Numbered from the stretch's first letter, positions 26,699 through 37,140 are shown. The stretch is 64,000 bases of DNA from Casimicrobiaceae bacterium (GCA_025056355.1 JANWWI010000001.1:124001-188000), one strand, 5' to 3'. The notes: a model not told the origin generated them from the sequence alone. Made by a program: numbers and translations.

Positions 26699-27092
26699 GG
26701 CATTCCCGGGCCGTCAGCCCCGCCAGGACACTCAACCCTCACCTGCGCGCATGCGAGGATCGGGTGGCCGCAAGCGCGCTTTCGGCCAGGCGAGGGGAGG
26801 CGCGGCTTTCTTGCTGCCGATTCCGCGTGAGAGCCGCTAAAACGGAAGTCCTAACACGCGCTCGTTGAGAGCTCTGCGCGCGGGGGGCGTGTGCGCTCGG
26901 TTTTTGTTGGGTTTCCCGCAATGGCTTCCGGCAAAGCCCGCCTAGAATCGCTGCGGCGCATCGGTTGGCCCATGCGCCGCAGTCAAAGCCTCTCGGGAGG
27001 ATGCGACGGCAAGCGCGTTTTCGCGCCTCGCTGCTGCGGTGAGGCAGATGACGCAGACACCGGGATGCGCGATTGGTCCAAAGGGGAGAACC
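26699..27092. other. Intergenic region before TRAP transporter genes
   Basis: About 390 bases. It contains a TAGAAT -10-like hexamer near 26942 and GGGGAG before the GTG start of the TRAP small subunit. I see no gene; the open frames here are short and lack recognisable domains. Confidence 0.4.
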
Positions 27093-27719
27093 GTGCAAGC
27101 ACTGTTGCGTATCAGCCGACTGATCGATGGCCTGAGTCTGATGGTCGGCAAGATCATCATGTGGTTGATCCTGGCGGTCACCTTGATCAGCGCCATCAAC
27201 GCCGTGGTGCGCAAGCTCTTCGATCTTTCCTCGAACGCCTGGCTCGAATTGCAATGGTATTTGTTCGCCTACGTCTTTCTGGTCGGTGCGGGCTACGTGT
27301 TTTTGAAAAACGGTCACGTGCGCATCGATTTCATCTCGGCACGCTTGTCGCCGAAGGCGCGCAACTGGATTGATGTGGTGGGCATCGTCCTGTTTCTGAT
27401 TCCGTTTTGCCTGCTGGTCATCAAGCTCGGCTGGCCGCTGTTCCACAACGCGTGGAAGACGGGCGAGATGTCGCTCAACGCGGGTGGGCTGATTCGTTGG
27501 CCTGCGTACCTGGCCATTCCGCTGGGCTTTGCCTTGCTCTTGCTGCAGGCGATCTCCGAGCTCATCAAACGCATTGCGTTTCTGCGCGGTCTCATTCCCG
27601 ATCCGCTCGTGACCGAGACGGAGAAACGCGATGAGGAGCGTCTCGTCGAAGAGCTCTCCGAAGCGGCGCGCCTCAAGGAAACGCCAGCGACGGCGGCCGG
27701 CCAGGAGGCGCGCGCATGA
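27093..27719 (+). CDS. TRAP transporter small membrane subunit (DctQ type)
   Basis: A 208-residue four-helix protein: IIMWLILAVTLISAINAVVRK, WLELQWYLFAYVFLVGAGYVFLKNGHVRIDFI (the DctQ-type conserved W-E-L-Q-W and GHVRID motif), WIDVVGIVLFLIPFCLLVI and a fourth helix. It pairs with the large permease to import a carboxylate-type solute. The GTG start at 27093 has GGGGAG about five bases upstream. It overlaps the large subunit by four bases. A charged C-terminal tail (about 45 residues) is longer than in standard DctQ. Confidence 0.88.
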   Translation: MQALLRISRLIDGLSLMVGKIIMWLILAVTLISAINAVVRKLFDLSSNAWLELQWYLFAYVFLVGAGYVFLKNGHVRIDFISARLSPKARNWIDVVGIVLFLIPFCLLVIKLGWPLFHNAWKTGEMSLNAGGLIRWPAYLAIPLGFALLLLQAISELIKRIAFLRGLIPDPLVTETEKRDEERLVEELSEAARLKETPATAAGQEARA

Positions 27720-29590
27720 GTCAGTTCATCGTCGCAAACTTCGTGCCGCTGCTGTTTCTCGGGCTGCTGGTGTTTTTGCTGACCGGCTTCCCGGTGGCTT
27801 TTTCGCTTGCGGCGGTGGGGCTTGCCTTCGGCGTGCTCGGCATGGAGCTTGGGATGTTCCCGCAGGCGCTCTTCCAGGCGCTGCCCCTTCGAATCGCAGG
27901 CGGCATCATGCAAAACGACACGCTGCTCGCGATTCCATTTTTCACTTTCATGGGCATCATCCTCGAACGCTCGGGGATGGCCGAGGACTTGCTCGACACC
28001 GTCGGTCAGGTCTTCGGGCCGGTGCGCGGCGGCATTGCCATCGCCGTGGTGCTTGTCGGGGCGTTGCTTGCGGCCACCACCGGCGTGGTGGCGGCGGCGG
28101 TCATTTCGATGGGCCTGATTTCCTTGCCCATCATGCTGCGCTACGGCTACAACCGCTCGATGGCCACGGGCACCATTCTCGCCTCCGGCACGCTCGCGCA
28201 GGCCGTACCGCCCTCGCTTGTGCTGATCGTGCTAGCAGACCAGATGGGCCGCTCGGTGGGGGATATGTATGCCGGCGCGCTCGTGCCCGCGCTCATGCTT
28301 GTGGGGCTTTACTTGATCTTTGTAAGCCTCGTGGCGCTCTTCAAGCCCAGCTGGATGCCGGCGCTTCCGCCCGAGGCGCGCATCTACCGCGAAGACAACG
28401 GTGCCTCGGGACACAAGTCGCTCGCGGTGCTCTTGGCGATTGCCGCCGTGGCGGGCTTTGCGTGGTCGCGTGTGCACGAGGGCATCATCAACCCGCTTGT
28501 CAAGCGCACACAGCCAGCGCCGAACGATGAAGTCTTCATTCTCTCGCTCACGGTGGCCTCGCTGGTGGCACTTGTGCTCGCACTCGGCAACCGGTGGCTC
28601 GGGCTCAAGCTGATTTCGCGGCTTGCTGAGCGAGTGACCTTTGTGTTGATTCCACCGCTCGTGCTCATCTTTCTTGTGCTTGGCACGATCTTTCTTGGCA
28701 TTGCCACGCCGACTGAAGGCGGCGCCATGGGTGCGGTGGGTGCGCTCGTCATGGCCGCGTTCAAACGCAAGCTGACGCTTCCGATGCTCAAGCAGGCGCT
28801 CGACTCAACCGCGAAGCTCGCAAGCTTTGTGCTTTTCATCCTGATCGGCTCGACCGTATTTAGCTTCACCTTCAACGCGGCCGACGGTCACAAGTGGGTC
28901 GAACAACTCTTCGAGGGCCTGCCGGGCGGCGCCTGGGGCTTTCTGATCCTTGTCAATCTGCTGATCTTCATCCTCGGGTTTTTCATCGATTTCTTCGAAA
29001 TCGCCTTCATCGTGATCCCGCTTCTGGCGCCTGTGGCAGAAAAGCTGCTCGCAGAGATCCTGCCGGGCGTGCCCCCTTCGGCCGTCATGATCTGGTTCGG
29101 CGTGATCGTGGCGATGAATTTGCAGACTTCGTTTTTGACACCGCCCTTCGGCTTCGCGCTTTTTTATCTGCGCAGCGTGGCGGCACGCGCCGACTATCGC
29201 GATCGGGTCACAGGGCAGCTGATCCCGGCGGTCAAGACCGGGCAGATCTACCGTGGCGCGATCGCCTTTATCGTGCTGCAGCTCATCATGGTTGCGGTGG
29301 TAATGCTCAATCCGGGGCTGGTGATCAATAGCCTCGACAGCGGGCCGAAGATCGATCCGGACAAGGTGTTGCTGCCGCCGGCAGAAGGCGCCTCGGGAAC
29401 ATCAGAGGATGACCCGATGAAAATCTTCGAACAAAAGCGCGAGCAAGCCGAGGAAGCTGCCGAGAAGAAATTCACAACCCCCTCGCCGGGTCTGCCCGGG
29501 ACAGGCGAGGCGCCGGCTCCTCCCAAAGCCGAGGATGACGCTGTCAAGGCGCTGCTTGAAGCCATCAAACGGGAACAGGGCAAGCCGTAA
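27716..29590 (+). CDS. TRAP transporter large permease (DctM type) with C-terminal extension
   Basis: A 624-residue permease with about 12-14 membrane helices (MSQFIVANFVPLLFLGLLVFLLTGFPVAFSLAAVGLAF..., FIDFFEIAFIVIPLLAPVAEKLL), followed by a hydrophilic, Pro/Glu/Lys-rich cytoplasmic tail of about 90 residues after residue 530. A loop of about 60 residues with an extra hydrophobic pair (KSLAVLLAIAAVAGFAWSR) interrupts the usual DctM layout. This resembles the TAXI/TRAP subgroup with enlarged permease. No DctP- or TAXI-type binding protein is in the window, so the substrate is unknown. Confidence 0.88.
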   Translation: MSQFIVANFVPLLFLGLLVFLLTGFPVAFSLAAVGLAFGVLGMELGMFPQALFQALPLRIAGGIMQNDTLLAIPFFTFMGIILERSGMAEDLLDTVGQVFGPVRGGIAIAVVLVGALLAATTGVVAAAVISMGLISLPIMLRYGYNRSMATGTILASGTLAQAVPPSLVLIVLADQMGRSVGDMYAGALVPALMLVGLYLIFVSLVALFKPSWMPALPPEARIYREDNGASGHKSLAVLLAIAAVAGFAWSRVHEGIINPLVKRTQPAPNDEVFILSLTVASLVALVLALGNRWLGLKLISRLAERVTFVLIPPLVLIFLVLGTIFLGIATPTEGGAMGAVGALVMAAFKRKLTLPMLKQALDSTAKLASFVLFILIGSTVFSFTFNAADGHKWVEQLFEGLPGGAWGFLILVNLLIFILGFFIDFFEIAFIVIPLLAPVAEKLLAEILPGVPPSAVMIWFGVIVAMNLQTSFLTPPFGFALFYLRSVAARADYRDRVTGQLIPAVKTGQIYRGAIAFIVLQLIMVAVVMLNPGLVINSLDSGPKIDPDKVLLPPAEGASGTSEDDPMKIFEQKREQAEEAAEKKFTTPSPGLPGTGEAPAPPKAEDDAVKALLEAIKREQGKP

Positions 29591-29684
29591 GCGCCAGACG
29601 GAGCGGTTGAATCGATCGACGGGGCAGGTGGCTTGTTTGCGTCGCCGCTCGCGGACGGTTCGTGGCAGCTTGAGACCGCTTGGT

Positions 29685-30305
29685 CTAGGACGAAGCGGGC
29701 GGCAGCGTTGCGGCAAACGACGGGCGCTGCTGCAATTTCTGGTAGAGCCTCGCCAGGTTCGGGCGGCTACGGTGCCAGGCGAGATCGGCCAAGCGTAGAT
29801 CGAGGTAGCCGAGCGCGACGCCGACTGCGATGTCGGCGAGCGTAAACGCTCGCCCGATGCAGTGTTCTCGTCCATTGAGTTCGGCCTCCATGAAATCAAG
29901 CGCCGAGACGATCTTGCCACGCTGCCGTTCGATTTGAGCAAGCGAGGAGGCAGTTTGATCAGGCCGCAGCGATTCGAGCCGCGCGAGCACCGCGGCATCG
30001 CAGACTCCATCGGCCAGTGCTTCCCAGCGGCGGATCAAGAGCCGCTCGCGGTTATCCTCCGAGAGCAAACGATGCACCGGACTCACATGATCAAGATATT
30101 CGACGATCACGCGCGAATCGAACAGCGTCAAACCGTCATCGAGCACGAGTGTCGGGACCTTGCCCAATGGGTTGGCGTGCAAGAGCTCGGCAGCGTCCCG
30201 CCAGGGATCGGTCGGGACGAGCTCGAGCTCGATCTTTTTCTCAGCGGCAACGATGCGCACTTTGCGCGCGTAAGGGCTCGTGGGAGAGTAGAGCAATTTG
30301 GGCAT
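29685..30305 (-). CDS. Glutathione S-transferase family protein
   Basis: A 206-residue cytosolic protein with the two-domain GST layout. The N-terminal thioredoxin-like half has SPTSPYARKVRIVAAEKKIEL (Ser-containing active-site motif) and NPLGKVPTLVLDDG...LFDSRVIVEYLD, the cis-proline and glutathione-binding block; the helical second half has FTLADIAVGVALGYLDLR with the N-capping D-x-A-x motif. The exact substrate cannot be read. It stands alone, convergent with the TRAP operon. Confidence 0.88.
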   Translation of the reverse strand: MPKLLYSPTSPYARKVRIVAAEKKIELELVPTDPWRDAAELLHANPLGKVPTLVLDDGLTLFDSRVIVEYLDHVSPVHRLLSEDNRERLLIRRWEALADGVCDAAVLARLESLRPDQTASSLAQIERQRGKIVSALDFMEAELNGREHCIGRAFTLADIAVGVALGYLDLRLADLAWHRSRPNLARLYQKLQQRPSFAATLPPASS

Positions 30306-32241
<1,936 letters not shown>

Positions 32242-32315
32242 CTCGCTGCGTGTCCTCCGTGTCTTCAGGTCGACCCTCCCGTCTTTAGGCCGTGTGCTTG
32301 GCGCTTGGGTTGCGT

Positions 32316-33074
32316 CTACGGTTTCCTGGCGTCTTCAAACAGCTTGCTCAAGTCTTCAGCGAATCCTGACCGGAAGTCGGCAATTCGGGCTAAGAACTCG
32401 TTGACCGCACTCAGGTCAGGTGTTGCGTTCTCTGGTTCGACGAGGACGGACTGACGGAACCTTCGGTAATGCTTGCGAAGCGTGATGAGGCCAACGCCCA
32501 GACGGGCGCATGCGGTGGTTATCTCTTCGTACGCATCGTCCGAGTCTTCTGGATGCGCGGGGATGACCAGGTATGCGTAGTTGGCGAACCGACGATGCGC
32601 GGCCGCCTCGTAGGCCGAGTTCAGATTCCAGCCGTTGGCTGCTTTTAATTCGTACGTCGTGACAATCGTTTCGGATGTTCTCAAATACTGGTGATTCCGA
32701 ACTTCGACCGTTACGATGTCTGGATTGCGCCACATACCGCGAAGTCGCATCGCTGAAATGTCGGCCACTACCAAATTGAGTTCGTCGTCCTCTGCGTTAC
32801 GTCTTAACGTCTGAACAAAAGGCTCGTAGAGGTCCGATTCCTTGCCCGATGGCTGCTTTGCGGTGCTAACAGCCGAGGTCTTTGATTCCAAAAGACGAAT
32901 ACCACCACCGCGACCACGTGCCGAGGCGATCAAGCCTTCGTCAAGCAGCGCTTTCTTGATCTCGGCATATCTCTCATCGGAAAGACCTAAATGGTCTTGG
33001 ATGCGAGCGTTGGACGCTCGCCCGCCTAGTTGCTCTAGAAGTCTTAGAACCCGCTCTTTGTCTGTCGGTCTCAT
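32316..33074 (-). CDS. Winged-helix protein with predicted PD-(D/E)XK-like domain
   Basis: A 252-residue protein. Residues 1-65 resemble a winged helix (DKERVLRLLEQLGGRASNARIQDHLGLSDERYAEIKKALLDEGLIASARGRGGGIRL). Residues about 100-180 carry RNPDIVTVEV, then TTYELKAANGWNLNSAYEAAAHRRFANYAYLVIP, in which D119 and E142-x-K144 fit a PD-(D/E)XK nuclease core. This combination occurs in defence- or restriction-associated genes, but I recognise no named family. Base composition looks lower in GC than its neighbours. It sits directly after a shortened livF, pointing to insertion by transfer. Start ATG 33074 is a reasonable choice; an upstream in-frame reading runs into livF. Confidence 0.65.
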   Translation of the reverse strand: MRPTDKERVLRLLEQLGGRASNARIQDHLGLSDERYAEIKKALLDEGLIASARGRGGGIRLLESKTSAVSTAKQPSGKESDLYEPFVQTLRRNAEDDELNLVVADISAMRLRGMWRNPDIVTVEVRNHQYLRTSETIVTTYELKAANGWNLNSAYEAAAHRRFANYAYLVIPAHPEDSDDAYEEITTACARLGVGLITLRKHYRRFRQSVLVEPENATPDLSAVNEFLARIADFRSGFAEDLSKLFEDARKP

Positions 33075-33108
33075 TCCGGTGATGAGGTAAGGAGTTGACG
33101 TGAAGGCG

Positions 33109-33774
33109 CTAAACGAGTTCGTTGGCAACGCCCCGTTCGAAGTGAATGACCCGATCCGCCACTGCGCGCGTGAAGCGCTCGTTTTGCTCGGAAAGCAGGA
33201 TGGTGAGCCCTTCGCGCTTGAGTTCGCGCACCGTCTCGGCGATGCGCTCAACCACAAGCGGCGCGAGCCCCTCGGAGGGCTCATCGAGCAGGAGCAGCCG
33301 CGGATTGCCCATGAGCGTGCGGGCAAGCGTGAGCATCTGCTGCTCGCCGCCTGAGAGGGCGCTGCCGGGCCGGTCGAGCAATTCGGTGAGCTTCGGAAAG
33401 AGCTCGAGTACCCGCTCGCGCGTCCAGGGGCGAAGCCGACTGCCCGAAGCAGGCGCCTTGCGTCCGGCCTCCAGGTTTTCCGCCACGGTGAGCTCGGTGA
33501 AGATCCGCCGATCCTCTGGCACATAGCCCACGCCGAGCCGTGCGATGGCATGCGGCGCGAGACCGAGGATCGGCGTACCGTCAAACTCGATGGCGCCCCG
33601 CACGTTGCGGGCGAGGCCCATGATCGCGCGCAGCGTGCTCGATTTACCTGCGCCGTTGCGGCCGGCGAGCACAAGCACCTCACCGGCCGAGACGGAGAAG
33701 CTCACATCGAAGAGCACCTGCGCTCGCCCGTACCAGAGCGAGAGATCGCGCACCGCAAGCAGTGGCGCGCTCAT
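33109..33774 (-). CDS. livF: Branched-chain amino-acid ABC ATPase LivF, shortened C-terminus
   Basis: A 221-residue ATP-binding subunit: Walker A GRNGAGKSS, Q-loop, YVPEDRR, signature LSGGEQQML, Walker B LLLLDEPSEGLAP, H-loop replaced by SEQN as usual for LivF. Typical LivF is about 233-237 residues. Here homology ends at HFERG and the protein closes with VANELV, so about 15 residues of the C-terminal tail are missing. The next gene on the strand is the probably foreign wHTH gene. ATPase core motifs are intact, so function may survive. Starts four bases before the livG stop (ATGA). Confidence 0.88.
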   Translation of the reverse strand: MSAPLLAVRDLSLWYGRAQVLFDVSFSVSAGEVLVLAGRNGAGKSSTLRAIMGLARNVRGAIEFDGTPILGLAPHAIARLGVGYVPEDRRIFTELTVAENLEAGRKAPASGSRLRPWTRERVLELFPKLTELLDRPGSALSGGEQQMLTLARTLMGNPRLLLLDEPSEGLAPLVVERIAETVRELKREGLTILLSEQNERFTRAVADRVIHFERGVANELV

Positions 33775-34553
33775 GGTGCCGCCTCCGCCGCCGTAGCGAT
33801 GGGCGAGCCGCCGAGGTAGACCTCGCGCACGGTCGCATCCGCCGCCACGGCCTCAGGCGGGCCGTCTGCGATCAGCCGACCGCGGTGCATGACCAGAATC
33901 CGGTCGGCATAGCCGAACACCACGTCCATGTCGTGCTCGGTGAAAAGCAGGGCAAGCCCTTCGCGCCGCGCCGTTTCGCGAGCAAGCTGCATGAGCGCGC
34001 CCCGCTCCTCGCCGCTCATGCCGGCTGTGGGTTCATCCATCAAAAGCACCCGCGGCGCCCCGGCCAGCGCCACCGCAAGCTCGAGCCGCTTCAGGTCGCC
34101 GTAGGCCAGCGCCGCGCAGGGCGCCTCCGCCAGCCGCTCAAGTCCCAGGCGCGCCAGAAGCGCTCGCGCGCGGTCTTCGTGGGCGCCTCGGCGAGCAAAG
34201 GCATACCGCAGCGCCCACGCCCAACCTTCTCGGCTTGCAAGTGCCAGGAGCACATTGTCGATCACCCGCATCGAAAGAAAGTTCGCGGTGATCTGAAAGG
34301 TGCGCGCGATGCCCACGTGAAAGCGCTCGGCCGGAGAAAGCGCCGTGATGTCGCGCCCGTCGAGCCGGACGCTGCCGCGATCCGGCCGAAGCTGGCCGTT
34401 GAGCAGGTTGAAGGTGGTGGTCTTGCCGGCTCCATTGGCGCCGATCAGTGCCACGGCCTCGCCTGCCGCGACCGAGAAGGAAACCTCGCGCACCGCCTGC
34501 ACGCCGCCGAAGCGTTTGACGAGCCCGGTGGCTTCAAGCCGTGGCGCGCTCAT
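33771..34553 (-). CDS. livG: Branched-chain amino-acid-type ABC ATPase LivG
   Basis: A 260-residue ATPase: GGVQAVREVSFSV, Walker A GANGAGKTT, GIARTFQITANFLSMRVIDNVLLAL (LivG-specific), LAYGDLKRLELAVAL in place of LSGGQ, Walker B VLLMDEPTAGMS and EHDMDVVFGYADRI. The LivG-type insertion after Walker A (about residues 115-135) is present. With LivF and the LivHM fusion it forms a HAAT importer for hydrophobic amino acids or short amides. Overlaps livHM by four bases. The in-frame upstream extension is within livHM and is rejected. Confidence 0.92.
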   Translation of the reverse strand: MSAPRLEATGLVKRFGGVQAVREVSFSVAAGEAVALIGANGAGKTTTFNLLNGQLRPDRGSVRLDGRDITALSPAERFHVGIARTFQITANFLSMRVIDNVLLALASREGWAWALRYAFARRGAHEDRARALLARLGLERLAEAPCAALAYGDLKRLELAVALAGAPRVLLMDEPTAGMSGEERGALMQLARETARREGLALLFTEHDMDVVFGYADRILVMHRGRLIADGPPEAVAADATVREVYLGGSPIATAAEAAP

Positions 34554-36433
34554 GGCTGCCTCCGTGCGCCTTGGCGCTGCTGCCACGCGGCAAGCGTTCC
34601 CAACACCCCGCGCGGAGCCACCAGCACCACGGCAAGAATGGCCGCCCCGAGGGCTGCGCGCCAGTATTCGGTCGCCCGCGCCAGAACATCGGCAAGCCAT
34701 GTGAAAAGCGCTGCCCCGAGCACCGGACCGAAGAGCGTATTCAGCCCGCCGAGGAGCACCATCACCAGCGCATCCACCGAGCGCGGAATCGAAAGCACAT
34801 CCGGGGAAATCGAACCTTTCGAGAAAGCATACACCGCCCCCGCAAGCCCGGCAAGCGCCCCGCCCACCGTGAAGGCTGTCCACTGCAGGCGCGTGGCGGC
34901 AAGCCCGATCGCCTCGGCCTTCACGCGTGCATCGCGCACCGCGCGCAGCGCATGCCCGAACGGCGTGAGCGCAAGCCAGGCGATGAGCAGCACCCCGCCG
35001 CCGCAGAGCGCAAGCGCGAAAAGGTAGAAGCGGTTTCGCTCGGCCAGCGCCTCGGGCGGCCAGACGCCGGTCAAGCCGTTGCTGCCGCCCGTGACCGCGT
35101 CCCACTGAAACACCACCGACCAGACGATCTGCGCGAAGGCAAGCGTGAGCATCGCCATGTAGGTGCCGGAGAGCCGCACCGAAAGCGCCCCGAAAAGCGC
35201 CGCGGCGAGTGCGGCAAGCGCCAATCCCGCGCCGAGCGCCATCGCAAACGGCCAGCCGGCCTGCGCCGCAAGCGCCGCCCCGTAGGCCCCAAGGCCGAAG
35301 TAGGCCGCGTGCCCGAACGAGCCCATGCCGCCCGTGCCGATGATGAAGGCGAGGCTTGCCGCAAAAAGCGCGAACACCGCGATGTCGGTGGCGAGCACCG
35401 CGCTGTAGTCATCGAGCACCACCGGCACCACGGCCGCGGCCAGGCAGCCCCCCGCCACCCAGGCGAGCGTGCGCGCCGAAGGGGCAGGGCGCGGCTCGTA
35501 GAGCGCTTCGCGATCGGCAGGCCCATGCCGAAGCGGTCGGCCGAAGAGCCCATGGGGACGCAGCAGGAGCACCACGGCCATCACCAGAAACTCCGCCACC
35601 AGCGTGAGCTTGGTGAAATCGAGCGTGAGCGTGCCAAGGTTCACCTGCCCAAGCGCGATGCACCACGCCTTCACAAGCGAGACGATCACCGCCGCGACGA
35701 ACGCGCCGGGGATCGACCCAAGGCCCCCGATCACCACCACCACGAAGACATCGGCAATGAGCGCCAGATCGAGCGCGAGGCTGGCCGGCTCGCGCGGCAA
35801 CTGCAGCGCCCCGCCCAGGCCCGCAAGCGCGCTTCCGAGCGCGAACACCGCCGTGAAGAGCGCGCGCTCGTTGACCCCCAACGCCGAGGCCATCTCCCGG
35901 TCCTCGGTGGCCGCCCGCACGAGGAGCCCGAAGCGCGTGCGCCGCGTGAGGAAGGTGAGCAGCGCGAGCATCGCAACGCCGATCGCGATCAGGCAGAGAT
36001 CCCAGATCGGAAACGCCCGCTCGCCCAGCGTGAGCGCACCGCCAAGCATCCCCGGCGCGCGCGGTCCGAGCCGATCCTCCGGCCCCCAGATCGCAAGCGC
36101 TACATCCTTGAGGATCAGCACGAGCGCGAAGGTGGCGGTCAGTTGCAAAAGCTCGGGCGCCGCGTAGATACGCCTGAGGATCGTGGTCTCGATCGCCACC
36201 CCCAGAAGCGCCACCGCGGCCGCGGCCGCCGCGAGCCCGGCCCAGAACCCGGCCGCCCCACCCACCGCCTCCGCCACCGTGAGCGCCACATAGACGCCCA
36301 GCATGTAAAAGCTGCCGTGGGCGAAATTCACGATCCGGGTCACGCCGAAGATCAGCGTCAACCCCGCCGCGACCAAAAAGAGCGAGGCGGCCGAGGCAAG
36401 GCCATTCAACGACTGAATCAGGAAGGCCGACAT
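34550..36433 (-). CDS. livHM: Fused LivH-LivM permease
   Basis: A 627-residue protein with two permease halves. Residues about 1-300 match LivH (MSAFLIQSLNGLASAASLFLVAAGLTLIFGVTRIVNFAHGSFYMLG), and after a short proline/arginine-rich linker (RHGPADREALYEPRPAPSA) residues about 330-620 match LivM (GTGGMGSFGHAAYFGLGAYGAALAAQ, then LRAVRDARVKAEAIGLAATRLQWTAFTVGGALAGLAGA). In E. coli these are separate genes. ATG 36433 is chosen by homology. No LivJ/LivK-type binding protein is near, so the ligand and regulator are not visible. Confidence 0.88.
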   Translation of the reverse strand: MSAFLIQSLNGLASAASLFLVAAGLTLIFGVTRIVNFAHGSFYMLGVYVALTVAEAVGGAAGFWAGLAAAAAAVALLGVAIETTILRRIYAAPELLQLTATFALVLILKDVALAIWGPEDRLGPRAPGMLGGALTLGERAFPIWDLCLIAIGVAMLALLTFLTRRTRFGLLVRAATEDREMASALGVNERALFTAVFALGSALAGLGGALQLPREPASLALDLALIADVFVVVVIGGLGSIPGAFVAAVIVSLVKAWCIALGQVNLGTLTLDFTKLTLVAEFLVMAVVLLLRPHGLFGRPLRHGPADREALYEPRPAPSARTLAWVAGGCLAAAVVPVVLDDYSAVLATDIAVFALFAASLAFIIGTGGMGSFGHAAYFGLGAYGAALAAQAGWPFAMALGAGLALAALAAALFGALSVRLSGTYMAMLTLAFAQIVWSVVFQWDAVTGGSNGLTGVWPPEALAERNRFYLFALALCGGGVLLIAWLALTPFGHALRAVRDARVKAEAIGLAATRLQWTAFTVGGALAGLAGAVYAFSKGSISPDVLSIPRSVDALVMVLLGGLNTLFGPVLGAALFTWLADVLARATEYWRAALGAAILAVVLVAPRGVLGTLAAWQQRQGARRQP

Positions 36434-36572
36434 GGGCGGCAAGGATAGCGCTCGGTCTCGTGCGGCCTTGGCTTGCGCGCCTGGCTTGTCGAGCCGGTGT
36501 TGCAAGCTTGCTTTTGCTTCAGCGGGGAACCAATCGCCCTAGAATTGCTCGAAGACGCACGAACGATTTCAC
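36434..36572. other. Divergent promoter region between livHM and ssrA
   Basis: 139 bases. Contains the ssrA -10-like TAGAAT at 36540-36545 and presumably the livHM promoter. Nothing else recognised. Confidence 0.4.
36540..36545 (+). promoter_or_regulatory. ssrA promoter -10 candidate
   Basis: TAGAAT, 28 bases before the tmRNA 5' end. A CTTCAG hexamer lies 17 bases upstream as a weak -35. Confidence 0.4.
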
Positions 36573-36948
36573 GGGCCCGAACTTGGATTCGACGGGAGTA
36601 CGGAGATCGGTTCGGGGCATGCCGAGGCGGTATACCTCGTAAATCCTGCCACTCGCATTAACTGCGAACGACAGCTTCTACGGCGAAAGCCGTCTCGCGG
36701 CCTAACCAACGTCCGCGAGTGCCGCACCGACGGGCGTGAACGTCGGGCCGGGCAACCGGCACGCGGTATCCCCTAACCACGCTGGGTTGCGCGGGTGTCC
36801 GTGACGCGCGGCCGAGATCGAGCGGACTGGCCCGAGGCGAGTGTGCCCCTGCACGCGCCGAGGGCGAGACCCAAACCAGCGGGCTAAGCATGTAGTCCTG
36901 ACCATCGAAGGCTTTCGGACGCGGGTTCGATTCCCGCCGGGTCCACCA
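36573..36948 (+). ncRNA. ssrA: Transfer-messenger RNA (tmRNA)
   Basis: One-piece tmRNA, 376 bases. The 5' end GGGCCCG pairs fully with CGGGTCC before the encoded ACCA; the 5' D-like segment has the hallmark GGATTCGACGGG; the 3' T-arm is GCGGGTTCGATTCCCGC. The resume codon GCG at 36664 opens a reading frame for the tag ANDSFYGESRLAA, ending at the TAA at 36703-36705. tmRNA with SmpB rescues stalled ribosomes and marks the protein for ClpXP, whose LAA end is kept. The middle is GC-rich pseudoknot sequence. SmpB is not in the window. The tag is longer than the common betaproteobacterial ANDERFALAA form. Confidence 0.93.
36929..36948 (+). repeat. tmRNA 3'-end direct repeat, copy 1 (in ssrA)
   Basis: GATTCCCGCCGGGTCCACCA, from the T-loop to the terminal CCA of ssrA. 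An exact second copy lies at 37121-37140, 192 bases away, the pattern left when an element integrates at a tRNA/tmRNA 3' end. Confidence 0.8.
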
Positions 36949-36958
36949 CCAAAAATGC

Positions 36959-36991
36959 AAAGGGTCGCCATGGGGCGGCCCTTTGGCTTTT
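36959..36991 (+). terminator. Intrinsic terminator of ssrA
   Basis: AAAGGGTCGCC, loop ATGG, GGCGGCCCTTT: an 11-base stem with one G-U pair, followed by GGCTTTT. It lies ten bases after the tmRNA 3' end. Confidence 0.75.
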
Positions 36992-37000
36992 GGGCGGCGC

Positions 37001-37040
37001 TGCTGGTGAGGCGGGGATCGAACCCGCGGCCACGCGGGGC
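37001..37040 (-). other. tRNA-like T-arm remnant
   Basis: On the minus strand the sequence reads GCGGGTTCGATCCCCGC, a perfect T-stem and TTCGATC loop, followed by CTCACCA. No matching acceptor 5' strand, D-arm or anticodon arm can be folded upstream, so this is not a complete tRNA. It may be a remnant carried by the element between the two tmRNA-end repeats. Confidence 0.4.
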
Positions 37041-37120
37041 GAGGCCCGCGGCTCCAGCCGCACCTGCGTGCGGCTGGACGGAGCCGAGCGACAGCGCGCA
37101 TGCAAGCGCGCTGGCTGGGT

Positions 37121-37140
37121 GATTCCCGCCGGGTCCACCA
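37121..37140 (+). repeat. tmRNA 3'-end direct repeat, copy 2
   Basis: Exact 20-base copy of the ssrA end. The sequence to the left does not continue as a T-arm, so it is only a partial duplicate, possibly an old attachment site. Confidence 0.8.

Noticed and set aside
34541-36448. 635-residue plus-strand frame opposite livHM
   Set aside because: Composition is almost wholly Arg/His/Pro/Glu, the usual mirror of a hydrophobic high-GC gene; the minus strand encodes a clear LivH-LivM permease.
37001-37140. A complete tRNA gene on the minus strand
   Set aside because: Only the T-arm folds. An acceptor partner would have to be more than 100 bases away with mismatches, and no anticodon arm is seen.
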